In this document: positions 8,177-17,535 of the stretch, piece after piece
How positions within the stretch are numbered: the stretch's first letter is position 1
Layout: each line of letters begins with the position of its first letter
Source: Polychytrium aggregatum
Taxonomy: Eukaryota; Chytridiomycota; Chytridiomycetes; Polychytriales
Reading direction: 5' to 3'
Length of the DNA: 64,000 nucleotides
Assembly (NCBI RefSeq): GCF_025602895.1
Contig: NW_026516232.1
Location: 1-64,000 of the forward strand
Notes under the pieces: generated by a model
What the model was told of the DNA's origin: nothing
The model's input: only the letters and a program-made list of their open reading frames with translations
Database searches by the model: none
Program-made: the position numbers and the translations under genes

Positions 8177-11100
8177 TTAAGAAGGCTTCCTGCGAGGAGC
8201 CCTGCGTGTGCTCTTTATTTGGGGCTCCTCGAGGTGTTTACCGTATTTACTCAGCTCCTCGGGTGCATGGGACAAGTCCTCCAGTGTTTGCCATGTGTTG
8301 CCCGAGTGTGGGTAACCAACCCACTTGACATAAAACCGAAGTGACCCATCAGCCACTTTCTTGTGCCTCACGATCCTTTCGACTTCATATTCTTGAGTAT
8401 AGTATTGTCCGAGGTCGTCTTCCAGTGGTGCGTCGTCCGGGACACCTTCGTCGGCGTCGGGGAACTGTGCTGGACTGCGGGTCGTGTGGCGACGCAGCTT
8501 GGACACATGGAAGACAGGATGGAGCTTGCTTCCAGGTGGCAAGTCCAACAGGTAGTTGAGGGGACTGGGTCGGGCCGCTATCTTGAACGGTCCTCGGTAC
8601 TTGGGCAACAACTTCTTTGACTGGGCTTCGGGGACCTTGATGTTGTCGGCGTCCAGGTAGACAAGGTCTCCAACTTCAAAGGAGACATCCTGGTGTCGGC
8701 GGTCGTAGTACTTCGCCATCACTTGTTGCGCATCCGTGAGCGCGTCGGCGATCATCTTGTGTCGGACTTGATGATCTTTGACAAAGGCACTTGGTTTGGG
8801 AGGCAATCCAGCCGTGGACTCGGTCAGTGTCAAGGAGGTGGGAACATCAGGCTGGAATCCGTAGAGCGCCTCAAAGGGGCTCAAGCCAGTTGTGCTCGAC
8901 TTGGCGGTGTTGTATGCAAACTCTGCATGACTCAGCTGTATGTCCCAGTCGTCTTGGCTGGTCGAGGCGTATGTCCTCAGGTATTGCTCGAGGGTGCGGA
9001 TCGTCCGCTCGGACTGTCCATCCGTTTGTTGGTGGTGCGAGGTTGACATGTTCAGCTTGGTGCCGAGATGGTCGAACAGACTTGTCCAAAACAAGGAGGT
9101 GAATCGGGGGTCTCGATCACTGACGATGGACTTTGGGAGGCCGTGGTGCTTGAACACATGCTTGAAGAACAGCAGTGCAAGGTCAGGCGCGGAGCATGTC
9201 GTCTGGCACGGCACAAAGTGTGCCATCTTGCTGAACCTGTCGACAAAGACAGCGATTGCATCGTGGTCCAACTTGGTCGTCGGTAGATGCGTGATGAGAT
9301 CCATGGACATGCTGGTCCAGGGGCGGTCGGGAACAGGCAGGGGTTGCAGCAATCCTTGCTCTCGGGTCGTGCGTGACTTGACCATCTTGCAGGTATGGCA
9401 GGACTCGATGTACTTCTCGACGGTGCGCTTCATTCCAGGCCAGTATGCGACTTTGGCCAGTCGGTCGTATGTCTTCTCGACTCCAAAGTGTCCAGCGAGG
9501 GGCGAGTCGTGGACCTCTTGGAGCAACTTGGTCTTCAACGACGGAATGTCCGGCACACAGACACGGCTGTCCTTCTTCAGGAGGAGCAGGCCATCACGCA
9601 CTGTGTACTCGGATGATTCGTCGTCCTTGGGGAGCTTAGACACCTTTCGGAACAGTTCTCCGAACTGTTTGTCGTTGGCGATGTTGTCTCGGACAACATC
9701 CAGCATCGTGTTGTCGACACTGACAGTCGACTCGTACAGTGACGCCAATTGGTAGTCGGGGCGTCGGGACAGTGCGTCAGGCACCACATTGAGTTTGCCT
9801 TTCTGGTATACAACCTCGTAGTTGTACTCGGCGAGGAACTCCATCCATCGCGCTTGGCGTCGGCTCAGGTTCTTCTTGGTGTCGAGGTAACGCAGTGACT
9901 GGTGGTCCGTCACAATCTTGAAGGGCTTGGCGGTACCGTGGAGGTACACTCGGAACTTCTGCAGCGCGTAGATGATCGCAAGCTGCTCCTTCTCGTGCAC
10001 GGGATAGTTGATCTCGTGTTGGGACAGTTTGCGCGACTCGAAGGCAACGGGCCTTCCCTCCTGCATCAAAACAGCTCCCACCGCAAAGTCGGAGGCGTCG
10101 GTGTGCACGGAGACATCCGTGTTCGGGTCGAACACAGCGAGGACAGGAGCGTTCGTCAAGGCGTGCTTGAGGGTCTCGAACGCTTGGCGTTGTGGGTGGT
10201 CCCACACGAAGGGGCACTCTTTGCGGAGTAGGTCTGTGAGTGGACCGGCAGTGCGCGCCAGATCGGGGATGAATCGGCGGTAGTAGTTGACGAGACCGAG
10301 AAACGACTGCACGTCAGAGACGCATGCGAGCGGCGGCCACTCGACCACAGACTTGACCTTGGCGGGGTCGACTTCGATTCCTCTTCCTGAGACAACGTGT
10401 CCCAGGAACGGGACTTGATTCTTGAAGAACTCACACTTGGACAGTTTGGCATACAACTTGTGCTCGCGTAGCTTGGCCAGCACGCGGGCGACATGACCTT
10501 CATGGGTCGCTTCATCCTTGCTGTACACAAGGATATCATCCAGGTACACGATGACAGAGTTGTCGAGCTCTTGGCGGAACACATCGTTCATCAGCTGCAT
10601 GAACGTGGCAGGTGCGTTCGTCAATCCGAACGGCAGCACTAGGAACTCGTACAGTCCGTAGCGAGTCCTGAAGGCGGTCTTGTGGACATCATCCTCGTGG
10701 ATGCGGATCTGATGGTAGCCTGAGCGGAGGTCTATCTTGCTAAAGACCTTTGCTCCACTCAGACGATCCATCAACTCGTCGATCCTGGGCAACGGGTAGG
10801 TGTTCTTGATGGTCTGTTTGTTTAGTGCGCGATAGTCGACGCACATCCTGAGATCACCTTCTTTCTTCTTGACAAAGAGCACTGGTGCACCATACGGTGA
10901 CTGGCTCGGGCGGATGAACCCATGGGCGAGGAGGTCATCCAACTGGCGCTTGAGTTCGTCCATCTCCGTCAGCGACAGTTGGTACGTCGGTCTTGACGGA
11001 GGCGACGAGCCTGGTTCGATGTCGATGCGATGATCGACGGTGCGTTGGGGTGGCAGGCATTGTGGCAACTGGTCGGGGAATACGTCCTTGTACTCGTCGA

Positions 11101-12109
11101 GCAGCTTGGTCACCACAGGCGGGGGACCGGGACCGGCTTGGTCGGTGTCGTCGACCTCACGCACGACACAGAGGAACGACGTGTCCTTCTTGATCAGCCT
11201 CTTGAATTGCATGGCTGAGAGGAGAGGTGGCATGTTGGGTGAGGCCATGCCCTGCAGGACAATGTCAGGGCCAACACGGACAGTGCGGCCTTTCCAGTCG
11301 ACGACTGGAGTCGGCTCGGCACGAGCAAGCCAGCTCATGCCGAGGATGGCATCGAACTTGGTGTCGATCACTTGGAACAACAGGACAGGATGGTACTTGG
11401 GATGGAGGGCCACTCGCAGGACCACTTGGTGTGTGCACTGCTGCACACGATCGTCTGTAAGCGCCACACTCATCGGCGACTTCTTCTTGGTTGCATGTAT
11501 GTTGAGCTCCTGGAGCAAGCGTCTGCTGACAAAGTTGCAGCTTGCTCCAGAGTCCACCATCATTCGGACGGTGTGACCTTGGACGGTGGCAGGGAGGTAC
11601 AGCAGGGACTCTTCATGGTCCTCCTGCACAGCCTCCTGCACCATGACTTGACTTGGGGGAACGGGCGACACTTGGTCTTGGTTGGCTTCATCACGGCCAC
11701 TCGGACATTTTGGATAGGGTTCGGCCATTGCGGGGGCCTGCGGCGTCAGCACGCCATTGCACACGACGTCCACGGCTTGCGGACACATGTCGGAAGCATC
11801 CGACACACACGACTTGACAGGGGTGAGGGCACAGGCGGTCCTGTCCCTCAAGGGTTCTTGATTTTCTTTTTTGTTTTGGTTTTCAATTTTGGTTTTCTCT
11901 TCACGTTCGTGGAGAGGCAGGCGGCTTGCGCCACCATGCACCTCTCGCACGACGCACAACACTTGGTTTGTTTCTCCTTCGGGGGAGGGGGCGAGGTGAA
12001 CTTCCTCTGGAGACGCGTGGACTGCATTGAGCAATCCACGGCGTTGGTCTCCTACTAGGGCTCCAGAGCCACCTAGTAGGGTCGGCCGTTTCCCGACTTC
12101 ATGGGGCAC
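8177..12109 (-). CDS. pol: Gypsy-1 pol: protease, RT, RNase H, integrase, chromodomain
   Basis: A 1310-residue polyprotein. Domains in order: aspartic protease (VDSGASCNF), reverse transcriptase with YLDDILVYS, RNase H ([10 protein letters not shown]), integrase with an HHCC zinc domain ([13 protein letters not shown], then CHTCKMVK) and a DDE core ([27 protein letters not shown]), and a C-terminal chromodomain ([15 protein letters not shown]). The frame has no proper ATG at its start (GTG at 12109). Translation most likely enters from gag by -1 frameshifting at 12094-12088. The chromodomain places it among chromoviruses. It looks fully coding. Confidence 0.95.
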   Translation of the reverse strand: MPHEVGKRPTLLGGSGALVGDQRRGLLNAVHASPEEVHLAPSPEGETNQVLCVVREVHGGASRLPLHEREEKTKIENQNKKENQEPLRDRTACALTPVKSCVSDASDMCPQAVDVVCNGVLTPQAPAMAEPYPKCPSGRDEANQDQVSPVPPSQVMVQEAVQEDHEESLLYLPATVQGHTVRMMVDSGASCNFVSRRLLQELNIHATKKKSPMSVALTDDRVQQCTHQVVLRVALHPKYHPVLLFQVIDTKFDAILGMSWLARAEPTPVVDWKGRTVRVGPDIVLQGMASPNMPPLLSAMQFKRLIKKDTSFLCVVREVDDTDQAGPGPPPVVTKLLDEYKDVFPDQLPQCLPPQRTVDHRIDIEPGSSPPSRPTYQLSLTEMDELKRQLDDLLAHGFIRPSQSPYGAPVLFVKKKEGDLRMCVDYRALNKQTIKNTYPLPRIDELMDRLSGAKVFSKIDLRSGYHQIRIHEDDVHKTAFRTRYGLYEFLVLPFGLTNAPATFMQLMNDVFRQELDNSVIVYLDDILVYSKDEATHEGHVARVLAKLREHKLYAKLSKCEFFKNQVPFLGHVVSGRGIEVDPAKVKSVVEWPPLACVSDVQSFLGLVNYYRRFIPDLARTAGPLTDLLRKECPFVWDHPQRQAFETLKHALTNAPVLAVFDPNTDVSVHTDASDFAVGAVLMQEGRPVAFESRKLSQHEINYPVHEKEQLAIIYALQKFRVYLHGTAKPFKIVTDHQSLRYLDTKKNLSRRQARWMEFLAEYNYEVVYQKGKLNVVPDALSRRPDYQLASLYESTVSVDNTMLDVVRDNIANDKQFGELFRKVSKLPKDDESSEYTVRDGLLLLKKDSRVCVPDIPSLKTKLLQEVHDSPLAGHFGVEKTYDRLAKVAYWPGMKRTVEKYIESCHTCKMVKSRTTREQGLLQPLPVPDRPWTSMSMDLITHLPTTKLDHDAIAVFVDRFSKMAHFVPCQTTCSAPDLALLFFKHVFKHHGLPKSIVSDRDPRFTSLFWTSLFDHLGTKLNMSTSHHQQTDGQSERTIRTLEQYLRTYASTSQDDWDIQLSHAEFAYNTAKSSTTGLSPFEALYGFQPDVPTSLTLTESTAGLPPKPSAFVKDHQVRHKMIADALTDAQQVMAKYYDRRHQDVSFEVGDLVYLDADNIKVPEAQSKKLLPKYRGPFKIAARPSPLNYLLDLPPGSKLHPVFHVSKLRRHTTRSPAQFPDADEGVPDDAPLEDDLGQYYTQEYEVERIVRHKKVADGSLRFYVKWVGYPHSGNTWQTLEDLSHAPEELSKYGKHLEEPQIKSTRRAPRRKPS
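12051..12094 (-). promoter_or_regulatory. Programmed -1 frameshift signal, gag/pol of Gypsy-1 copy 1
   Basis: The heptamer G GGA AAC (12094-12088, spaced as the gag codons) is followed by 7 nt and a perfect 9-bp stem CCTACTAGG / CCTAGTAGG (12080-12072 with 12059-12051, 12-nt loop). The gag stop codon TAG lies within the 5' arm. Pol is in the -1 frame relative to gag. Slippery heptamer, spacer and stem all fit a -1 programmed frameshift element. Confidence 0.85.
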
Positions 12110-12894
12110 TCCTTGGCCTGGTGTCCCGGTCGGTGACAGAAGAAGCAGGAACCATGGCGGAGGTCCTCCTGCTTCTGTCTGTCCTTGGGGGAGACAGTGG
12201 CAGCTTGCTGGAACCGGGAGCGGGGAGGGCCACGAGCCTCCATGGCGTTGACGTCAACGTCCATGGGCTCAGGCATGGGTCTTGCGGGCGGGGCCGGGCG
12301 AGGCGGACGGGCTGGGACGTGATGAGACCGATGGCCGCCTGCCAGCTGCGGGTAGAACTGGCGGCCATGGTACTGGACGTTGTCGAGGTTCTCGGCAACG
12401 TCCATCATCACGTCCAGGGACTTGCGGGCATCAGGGTTGCTGGCGATGTACTCTCTGATCTTGGGCTTGAGGCCCTTCTGGAAGAGGTACATCGCATCAG
12501 CAGAGCCCAGCTCCTCAATCTGGGAGGAGAGGTCTTCAAACTCCTCGATGTAGCGGGTCACAGCACCACGCTGCACGAGAGAGTATAGCTTGTCACGGGC
12601 AATGAGTTCAGCATTGGGGCTGCCGAAGCGGCGACGGAGGCGGTCCTTGAAGTCGTCAAACACACCTTCGCTCTGCTCGTCGAACCCTTGGCGGCGGTAC
12701 CAACGGTACGCCTGGTCCTTTAAGCAGAGCTTGGCGGCGACGATGTGGTGGGTGGGGGCGACTTGGGCAGCATCGAGGTAGTCCTCGAGTTGCTGCAGCC
12801 AGTCCTCCACCGAGGAGGAGCGGCTCTTCCCAGTAAACACTGGGGCACGGAAGGTCTTGAGGAAGGCTTCCGGAAGTGGGCGGGGGTTGCTCAT
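12073..12894 (-). CDS. gag: Gypsy-1 gag (capsid/nucleocapsid)
   Basis: 273 residues starting [15 protein letters not shown]. The central retrotransposon gag/capsid region ([46 protein letters not shown]) is followed by a basic linker and one CCHC zinc knuckle [14 protein letters not shown] near the C-terminus, which should bind the element RNA. It overlaps the pol frame by 37 nt. The only gag difference noticed from copy 2 is Ala to Ser in LVQRG(A/S)VTRY. Confidence 0.93.
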   Translation of the reverse strand: MSNPRPLPEAFLKTFRAPVFTGKSRSSSVEDWLQQLEDYLDAAQVAPTHHIVAAKLCLKDQAYRWYRRQGFDEQSEGVFDDFKDRLRRRFGSPNAELIARDKLYSLVQRGAVTRYIEEFEDLSSQIEELGSADAMYLFQKGLKPKIREYIASNPDARKSLDVMMDVAENLDNVQYHGRQFYPQLAGGHRSHHVPARPPRPAPPARPMPEPMDVDVNAMEARGPPRSRFQQAATVSPKDRQKQEDLRHGSCFFCHRPGHQAKECPMKSGNGRPY

Positions 12895-13004
12895 GGCAGG
12901 GGCAGGCTCCAGGGACAGAGAGGAGAGTCGGTCGGCAAGAGAGGCGGGATCCAGCTTGAGGATCTAGAAAGAGGACAAACAGGACGAAAACAAGACGAGG
13001 ATTT

Positions 13005-13016
13005 CCGATGCTACCA
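13005..13016 (-). promoter_or_regulatory. Primer-binding site, Gypsy-1 copy 1
   Basis: Immediately inside the 5' LTR the element strand reads TGGTAGCATCGG. The first eight bases are complementary to the ...GCTACCA 3' end typical of initiator tRNA-Met, the usual primer of many Ty1 and Ty3 elements. The match beyond eight bases depends on the tRNA of this species. Confidence 0.65.
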
Positions 13017-13325
13017 TGTAACGTCCACTACTGGGACGTTGGGGCAAGACGGGGAGGGAGGGGGTACAAGACAAGACAGGACGGGGCAGAACAGGGCGGT
13101 GCTAGGCTACTCTAGCGGACGGGTGAGCTCGGGGAGCACTTACGTTTATTCACGATAAAACCGAACTCCAGACAAACGGGGGGAACGGGGGCAACCCGCA
13201 GGTATACCCTGCGGTGGCCTGCCTGCGGTGCGTGAAAACGCAAAGCGCAGCACAGGTCACGACCCACTGCGCCGCGCAGTACGCGCAGTACGCGCAGCAC
13301 AGCGTCGGAGATACCATCTCCTACA
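13017..13325 (-). repeat. Gypsy-1 copy 1, 5' LTR
   Basis: 309-bp LTR at the upstream end of the minus-strand element, followed on the plus strand by the ACCGG target duplication at 13326-13330. It should carry the element promoter; no clear TATA box was picked out. Confidence 0.95.
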
Positions 13326-13401
13326 ACCGGAGTGGGAATGCCGATACGAATGGAGAGACAAACGGTGGGTTGGGTGCTGGGTGGTGATGATGTGATACCC
13401 T

Positions 13402-13560
13402 AAGATATAAAAGGTCGTCACTCACGATCCTCCTGTTCCCATAACCCCCAACTGGAACAGTAAGAGATCCACAACTGGAACAGTAAGATCCTCAACTGGA
13501 CCAGTCAACCCCTCAACTGGAACGCACAGCCCTCATCAACTGGACCGGACCAGACTCCGT
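13402..13560 (+). promoter_or_regulatory. TATA-like box and phased CAACTGG repeats upstream of family B ORF1
   Basis: A TATAAAA motif occurs near 13405-13411. Downstream, CAACTGGAAC-type motifs begin at 13449, 13472, 13493, 13514 and 13537, so they are spaced 23, 21, 21 and 23 bp. They lie in the leader before ORF1 (ATG 13698). They could be an internal promoter or protein-binding array of the element. Function is inferred from position and regularity only. Confidence 0.5.
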
Positions 13561-13697
13561 CCCCTCCAGTGAATCGACCCAAATAACCACCGACCAAGCG
13601 ATTTGCAATAACCTTACCCGAACGAGACAAGTGACCATCCTTACCAAGACCTTGAACCGAGACCCGCAAAGTCGACCAAAGCCAACGTTCAATATCA

Positions 13698-16409
13698 GTG
13701 AGCCCTAACCTTTGCCTACCAGGACGTAGCCCATCTGTGTCTTTGTTTCCTACCGTGGAACGACCCAAATACTCTCAGGAGCACCCCGACCCCAAGGATC
13801 CACTCCTGGTATCGGAGATGTCTGGGAGACCACAGACACCCCAGCCATCCCAAATCCCCCTGGTTTCACCCGATGGGTCAAGCCAGGGAGGAAAGAGAAA
13901 GGCCCAAGCTACCCCCGAGGTCACGTCCTTTTTCAAGAGAAGGAACTCGATGCCCGACAGTACCCTCAGGCTCCCTGGAGGCACTAGCCTTCGCCCAGGC
14001 TTTGAGTTGAACCCGGAAAACTTCAACTTTGGGCCCACCGGCCTCGACCCCAGAGGTAGTGCTACCAACAGAGTACATGGTTCCAAGGCTCAGGCAGCTG
14101 GTAGCCGTGAGAACGGAGCAAGATCCAGACCCAGAACCGACCCCAACCCTGCCGAGATTGTCGACCTCGAGGCAAGAGAGGAACCACCAAACCCAAGCGG
14201 TAGCACCTCTCAAGCCAGACCATCCATCGACGACGACGAATTGTTCCTCGCCTGGCTCCACCCCATGGACGAAGACTTGGATGACATCGAGAACGACCAA
14301 GCGAACCCTGCGTCGAAGCCAACTCAGGGGTCGCTCACTCCGACCCAGCCCCAAACTCAGACTCCTCCAAAGCAAGTCACTGTCACCCAAGACTGGCGAG
14401 ACCTGTTCTGGGATCGCTGGGACAGGGCGATCAGCACCGAGGACTACAGAGCAGCAGCACAGACCATTGATGTTGGAGGCATGAATAGCCTGCTTTGGAG
14501 CACGGTTACAAGCAAGCTCCAGGGCACAGTCGAGTGCAGAAAGTGCAAGAAGACCTCGAACACCCCATGGAAGACTGTCAAGCATGGCAAAGACGAAGTC
14601 CACCTGAGATGCCCACGAAAGGAGGGCACGACTCCGTGCCAAGGACAAATGACGGCCTTTCAGTTCTGGGCGCACATGCGCCACGCGACCAGGGAGTTCA
14701 GACAATCATTCGTGAAGTCCTACACTGACCGGTTCAAAGACCGGTTTCACACCAAGTGTGGTTTTGAAGTGGATGGCTATGACAGAGAGACCGAAAGTCC
14801 AATGGCGTCCCAAGCAGTTGAATCCACCATGGAGATTGTCAAGGCCACGCCAACCACACCCAGAACCACTTCCCAGGCAGTGGGAACCGCTACCGGAATC
14901 ATACGAGCGACCCGCCACAACAGAGACGTCGACCAGGGGACTGAGCCAACAAGCACCAGACCCCAAGTCGATGAGAGGGGCCCCATGGCAAAGGAGCATC
15001 CAGCCGTCCCACAGGTAGTGGCAAGCACTAAAGCTGCTGTTGCTAGAAAGAGCACTGAGGTCAGCCTGGCCGAGGCACTCGAAGCAGCCAAGACGAGCGC
15101 CGACCTGATTCAGCAACTCATCTTCGAGACGCTGATTGAGGATTGGATGGATGCAAGAACCAAAGCACTCATCCACAAGATTGCCAAAGCAAACGAAGCC
15201 GTGCGCAAGGCCCGAGACCAAGCCCAGATGATCTCAAAGCAGATGGATGCAACCCAGGCCCGAGGCACCAAGCACCAAGCCCAAATTGGGCAGACCCATC
15301 CGAACCAGGCCCACATTGCGCAGGACCAAGGCAAGCCAGTCACGTACAAGGCCGCCTTGATGAAGAACATCGCTACCACAGAGCGAATCATCGGTCGTAT
15401 GGACGAGACCCAGCAAATCCAAGAATGGAAGAGGGTCCTCACGACAGGTAGAATGCCTGGCACGTCCAAGACAATCCAGCCAAGAACCACCAACAACCCT
15501 GTGGTGGTCCCAGGAAACATCCCCAACGACGAGCTCAAGAACGAAAAGTTCAAGGAGATCGTGACCAACATGGAGTGGATGTACATTGAGGGGATACGAT
15601 GTGGTGATCTGGGTCGCATCCGCCGCAACCTGAAAATGTGCGGACTCGACACAAGGGAGTTTGCTGAACTCAACTTCCCCGAGGCTTCGGTGATGGAGGT
15701 CCTCCTTCAAGACAAAACAAAGAAAGACCGGATTGCAGCCGAGTTTGAGGCGTTATCCTCAGAACACGGCAAGGTCAGGGTCATTCAAGCCTATGATGTG
15801 ATCAACGGTTTCAAGCACCACGGACTCAGTCTCCCAAAGACCGAGGTAATCAAGACCTTCATCGTCAAGTCGGTCCGACAAGCGGCAAAGGCAAAGTCGA
15901 CCCCTGTGCGTCGATGCATTCAAATGAGGGTGCCCGAACAATACCGGCAAGAGTACGACGAACTTCTCGTCAGAGCCATGTCGGGCAAGGAAATCAAGAA
16001 AGATGATGTCAAGGCGGTGCCCCAGGCCATGCCCCGGGCAGTGTCCCAGGCAGTGTCTCAGACTCCTACAGAAGGGAGGCCCCCAAACCTGACCGCAGAA
16101 CGACGAGGCGGTAACAGCTCGAACTTGCTCAGTGAACCAGTTGAAAGTGGCAGTCGGACCCTTGCCAATGGACGAGCTGGCCGGAAAGCAAGTGCAGCCG
16201 TCCAGGCACCGAGTGGCGCAGCACCGCGCATGGCCATGACCGGACGACACGCGTCATCCGGGCCAACCATGACGACTGATCGGGTCATGAGTACACAACA
16301 GACCGAGAGCCAAAGACCCAACCTCGAGCACGAGGTGATGGATATGGACTCGTCGAGCGATGGGGAGGGGCAGACGCCCAGCAGAAATGCACTCCCCATC
16401 CGATTATGA
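13698..16409 (+). CDS. Family B ORF1: zinc-ribbon and RRM-like nucleic-acid-binding protein
   Basis: 903 residues, probably the RNA-binding protein of the element. Visible parts: a disordered Pro/Ser/Thr-rich N-terminus; a Cys pair cluster CRKCKK ... LRCPRKEGTTPCQGQ (about residues 275-315) that looks like a zinc ribbon, followed by FQFWAHMRHA; a charged helical central region; then WMYIEGIRCGDLGRIRRNL (about residues 625-680), which resembles an RRM-like fold and matches a similar block in family C ORF1. Its stop TGA overlaps the ORF2 start as ATGA. The ORF is intact. Confidence 0.8.
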   Translation: MSPNLCLPGRSPSVSLFPTVERPKYSQEHPDPKDPLLVSEMSGRPQTPQPSQIPLVSPDGSSQGGKRKAQATPEVTSFFKRRNSMPDSTLRLPGGTSLRPGFELNPENFNFGPTGLDPRGSATNRVHGSKAQAAGSRENGARSRPRTDPNPAEIVDLEAREEPPNPSGSTSQARPSIDDDELFLAWLHPMDEDLDDIENDQANPASKPTQGSLTPTQPQTQTPPKQVTVTQDWRDLFWDRWDRAISTEDYRAAAQTIDVGGMNSLLWSTVTSKLQGTVECRKCKKTSNTPWKTVKHGKDEVHLRCPRKEGTTPCQGQMTAFQFWAHMRHATREFRQSFVKSYTDRFKDRFHTKCGFEVDGYDRETESPMASQAVESTMEIVKATPTTPRTTSQAVGTATGIIRATRHNRDVDQGTEPTSTRPQVDERGPMAKEHPAVPQVVASTKAAVARKSTEVSLAEALEAAKTSADLIQQLIFETLIEDWMDARTKALIHKIAKANEAVRKARDQAQMISKQMDATQARGTKHQAQIGQTHPNQAHIAQDQGKPVTYKAALMKNIATTERIIGRMDETQQIQEWKRVLTTGRMPGTSKTIQPRTTNNPVVVPGNIPNDELKNEKFKEIVTNMEWMYIEGIRCGDLGRIRRNLKMCGLDTREFAELNFPEASVMEVLLQDKTKKDRIAAEFEALSSEHGKVRVIQAYDVINGFKHHGLSLPKTEVIKTFIVKSVRQAAKAKSTPVRRCIQMRVPEQYRQEYDELLVRAMSGKEIKKDDVKAVPQAMPRAVSQAVSQTPTEGRPPNLTAERRGGNSSNLLSEPVESGSRTLANGRAGRKASAAVQAPSGAAPRMAMTGRHASSGPTMTTDRVMSTQQTESQRPNLEHEVMDMDSSSDGEGQTPSRNALPIRL

Positions 16410-17150
16410 ATCCAGCCCAGACAACAGGAGACGGCAGAGTTCAGACATCTCTGACCGTTGCATCCTTCAATGTCTGTGGCTTGGCCAACAACCATACTGC
16501 TGTGAAGGACCTCATAACGAACATGAAGATTGATTTTATCGGTCTTCAAGAAACTTTACTCAAAACAAAAGATCGAAATCCCCTCAGAGACTACACCATC
16601 ACTATCCCAGGAACGCAGGGAGAAGCTGGGAGAGGAATGGCGTTCCTCTATAACCCAGCGACAGTCGACCCACGAGACATATCCAACGTGGAGGTCCGCA
16701 ACGACGGAGCCACCATGTGGTTCAAGTACAAGGACAACATCCACATAGGGAACTTTTACTTAAGCCCCAGCATGAAGATCGAAGCATTCAGGGCCGCCAT
16801 CAAGTCCATACAGCAGAAGGCGTCGGACCCCGACACCCAGGTGATCGTTGTCGGGGACTTCAACACCAGACTGGCTGCACTCCAGGGGAGACCGTCGGCC
16901 CCCAGGAACAAGGAGAAAGCACTCCTGGACACCCTGAGCCGAGCCCGGATGCGAGTCGTTGCCCCAGAAATCATCCCGACCCACACCCGGGAACGAGGCG
17001 AGAGTGCTTCAACCATCGATTACATCTTCGTTTCAAAGACCTTGGCCAGCAGCGACCCTCGGCTCCAAGTCGACGCTGCTGGAGCCTACCGAGGAAGGTC
17101 CGACCACAAGGCCATCTGGGCGACCCTGAGGATAGAGGTCACACACTATC
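16406..17150 (+). pseudogene. Family B ORF2, part 1: AP-like endonuclease domain
   Basis: Begins at ATG 16406 inside the ATGA overlap with ORF1. It encodes an exonuclease-endonuclease-phosphatase (APE-type) endonuclease: FNVCGLANNH, FIGLQETLL, VVGDFNTRL, TIDYIFVSKTL and GRSDHKAIWA are the usual metal-binding and catalytic blocks (N, E, D/N, D, SDH). This domain nicks the target DNA in retrotransposition. The frame is cut at 17150 by Gypsy-2 and resumes in phase at 23073. Confidence 0.9.
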
Positions 17151-17535
17151 TGTGAGGACCACGACAAGCAACGACACTGGACGACCAGGTGCTTGGCGAA
17201 CAACGATAAGCTATATTACGACTTATCAGATAACAACAAGTGTTGTTCGAACTGCAGATACAAAATGGGTGCAAGAAAGGAGGGGCTTTATAGCCAAGAG
17301 GGAAACCGAAGGGCGAAAGTGGGCGAGAGGGGTGGAGCGACAAACGAGGGACGAGATGGGGGTGCGAGGGAGGCGGAGCTGCTAGAGAGAGGGGCGAAGC
17401 ACAGCGCAGTCGGAGGCGAAGTAAGAGTCATCGGCGCCAGCCAATCAGGGAATACACGCCAAGACAAACAAACATGACTCACGGTGCATCACGCGCAGCA
17501 GTCCACACGTGTTCCCAACGTGCATGATCATCACA
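17151..17535 (-). repeat. Gypsy-2 3' LTR
   Basis: 385 bp, TGTGAGGACC...ATCATCACA on the plus strand. It matches 22683-23067 by eye with no difference noticed. The pol stop codon directly abuts it at 17536. Confidence 0.95.

Larger units (their letters stand above)
7859..13325 (-). mobile_element. Ty3/gypsy chromovirus Gypsy-1, copy 1, complete
   Basis: A 5467-bp LTR retrotransposon on the minus strand with two apparently identical 309-bp LTRs (TGTAAC...CCTACA on the plus strand). It is flanked by the 5-bp target duplication ACCGG (7854-7858 and 13326-13330). It contains gag and pol in a -1 relationship, a primer-binding site next to the 5' LTR and a chromodomain at the pol C-terminus. Intact ORFs and matching LTRs indicate a recent insertion. 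Confidence 0.97.
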
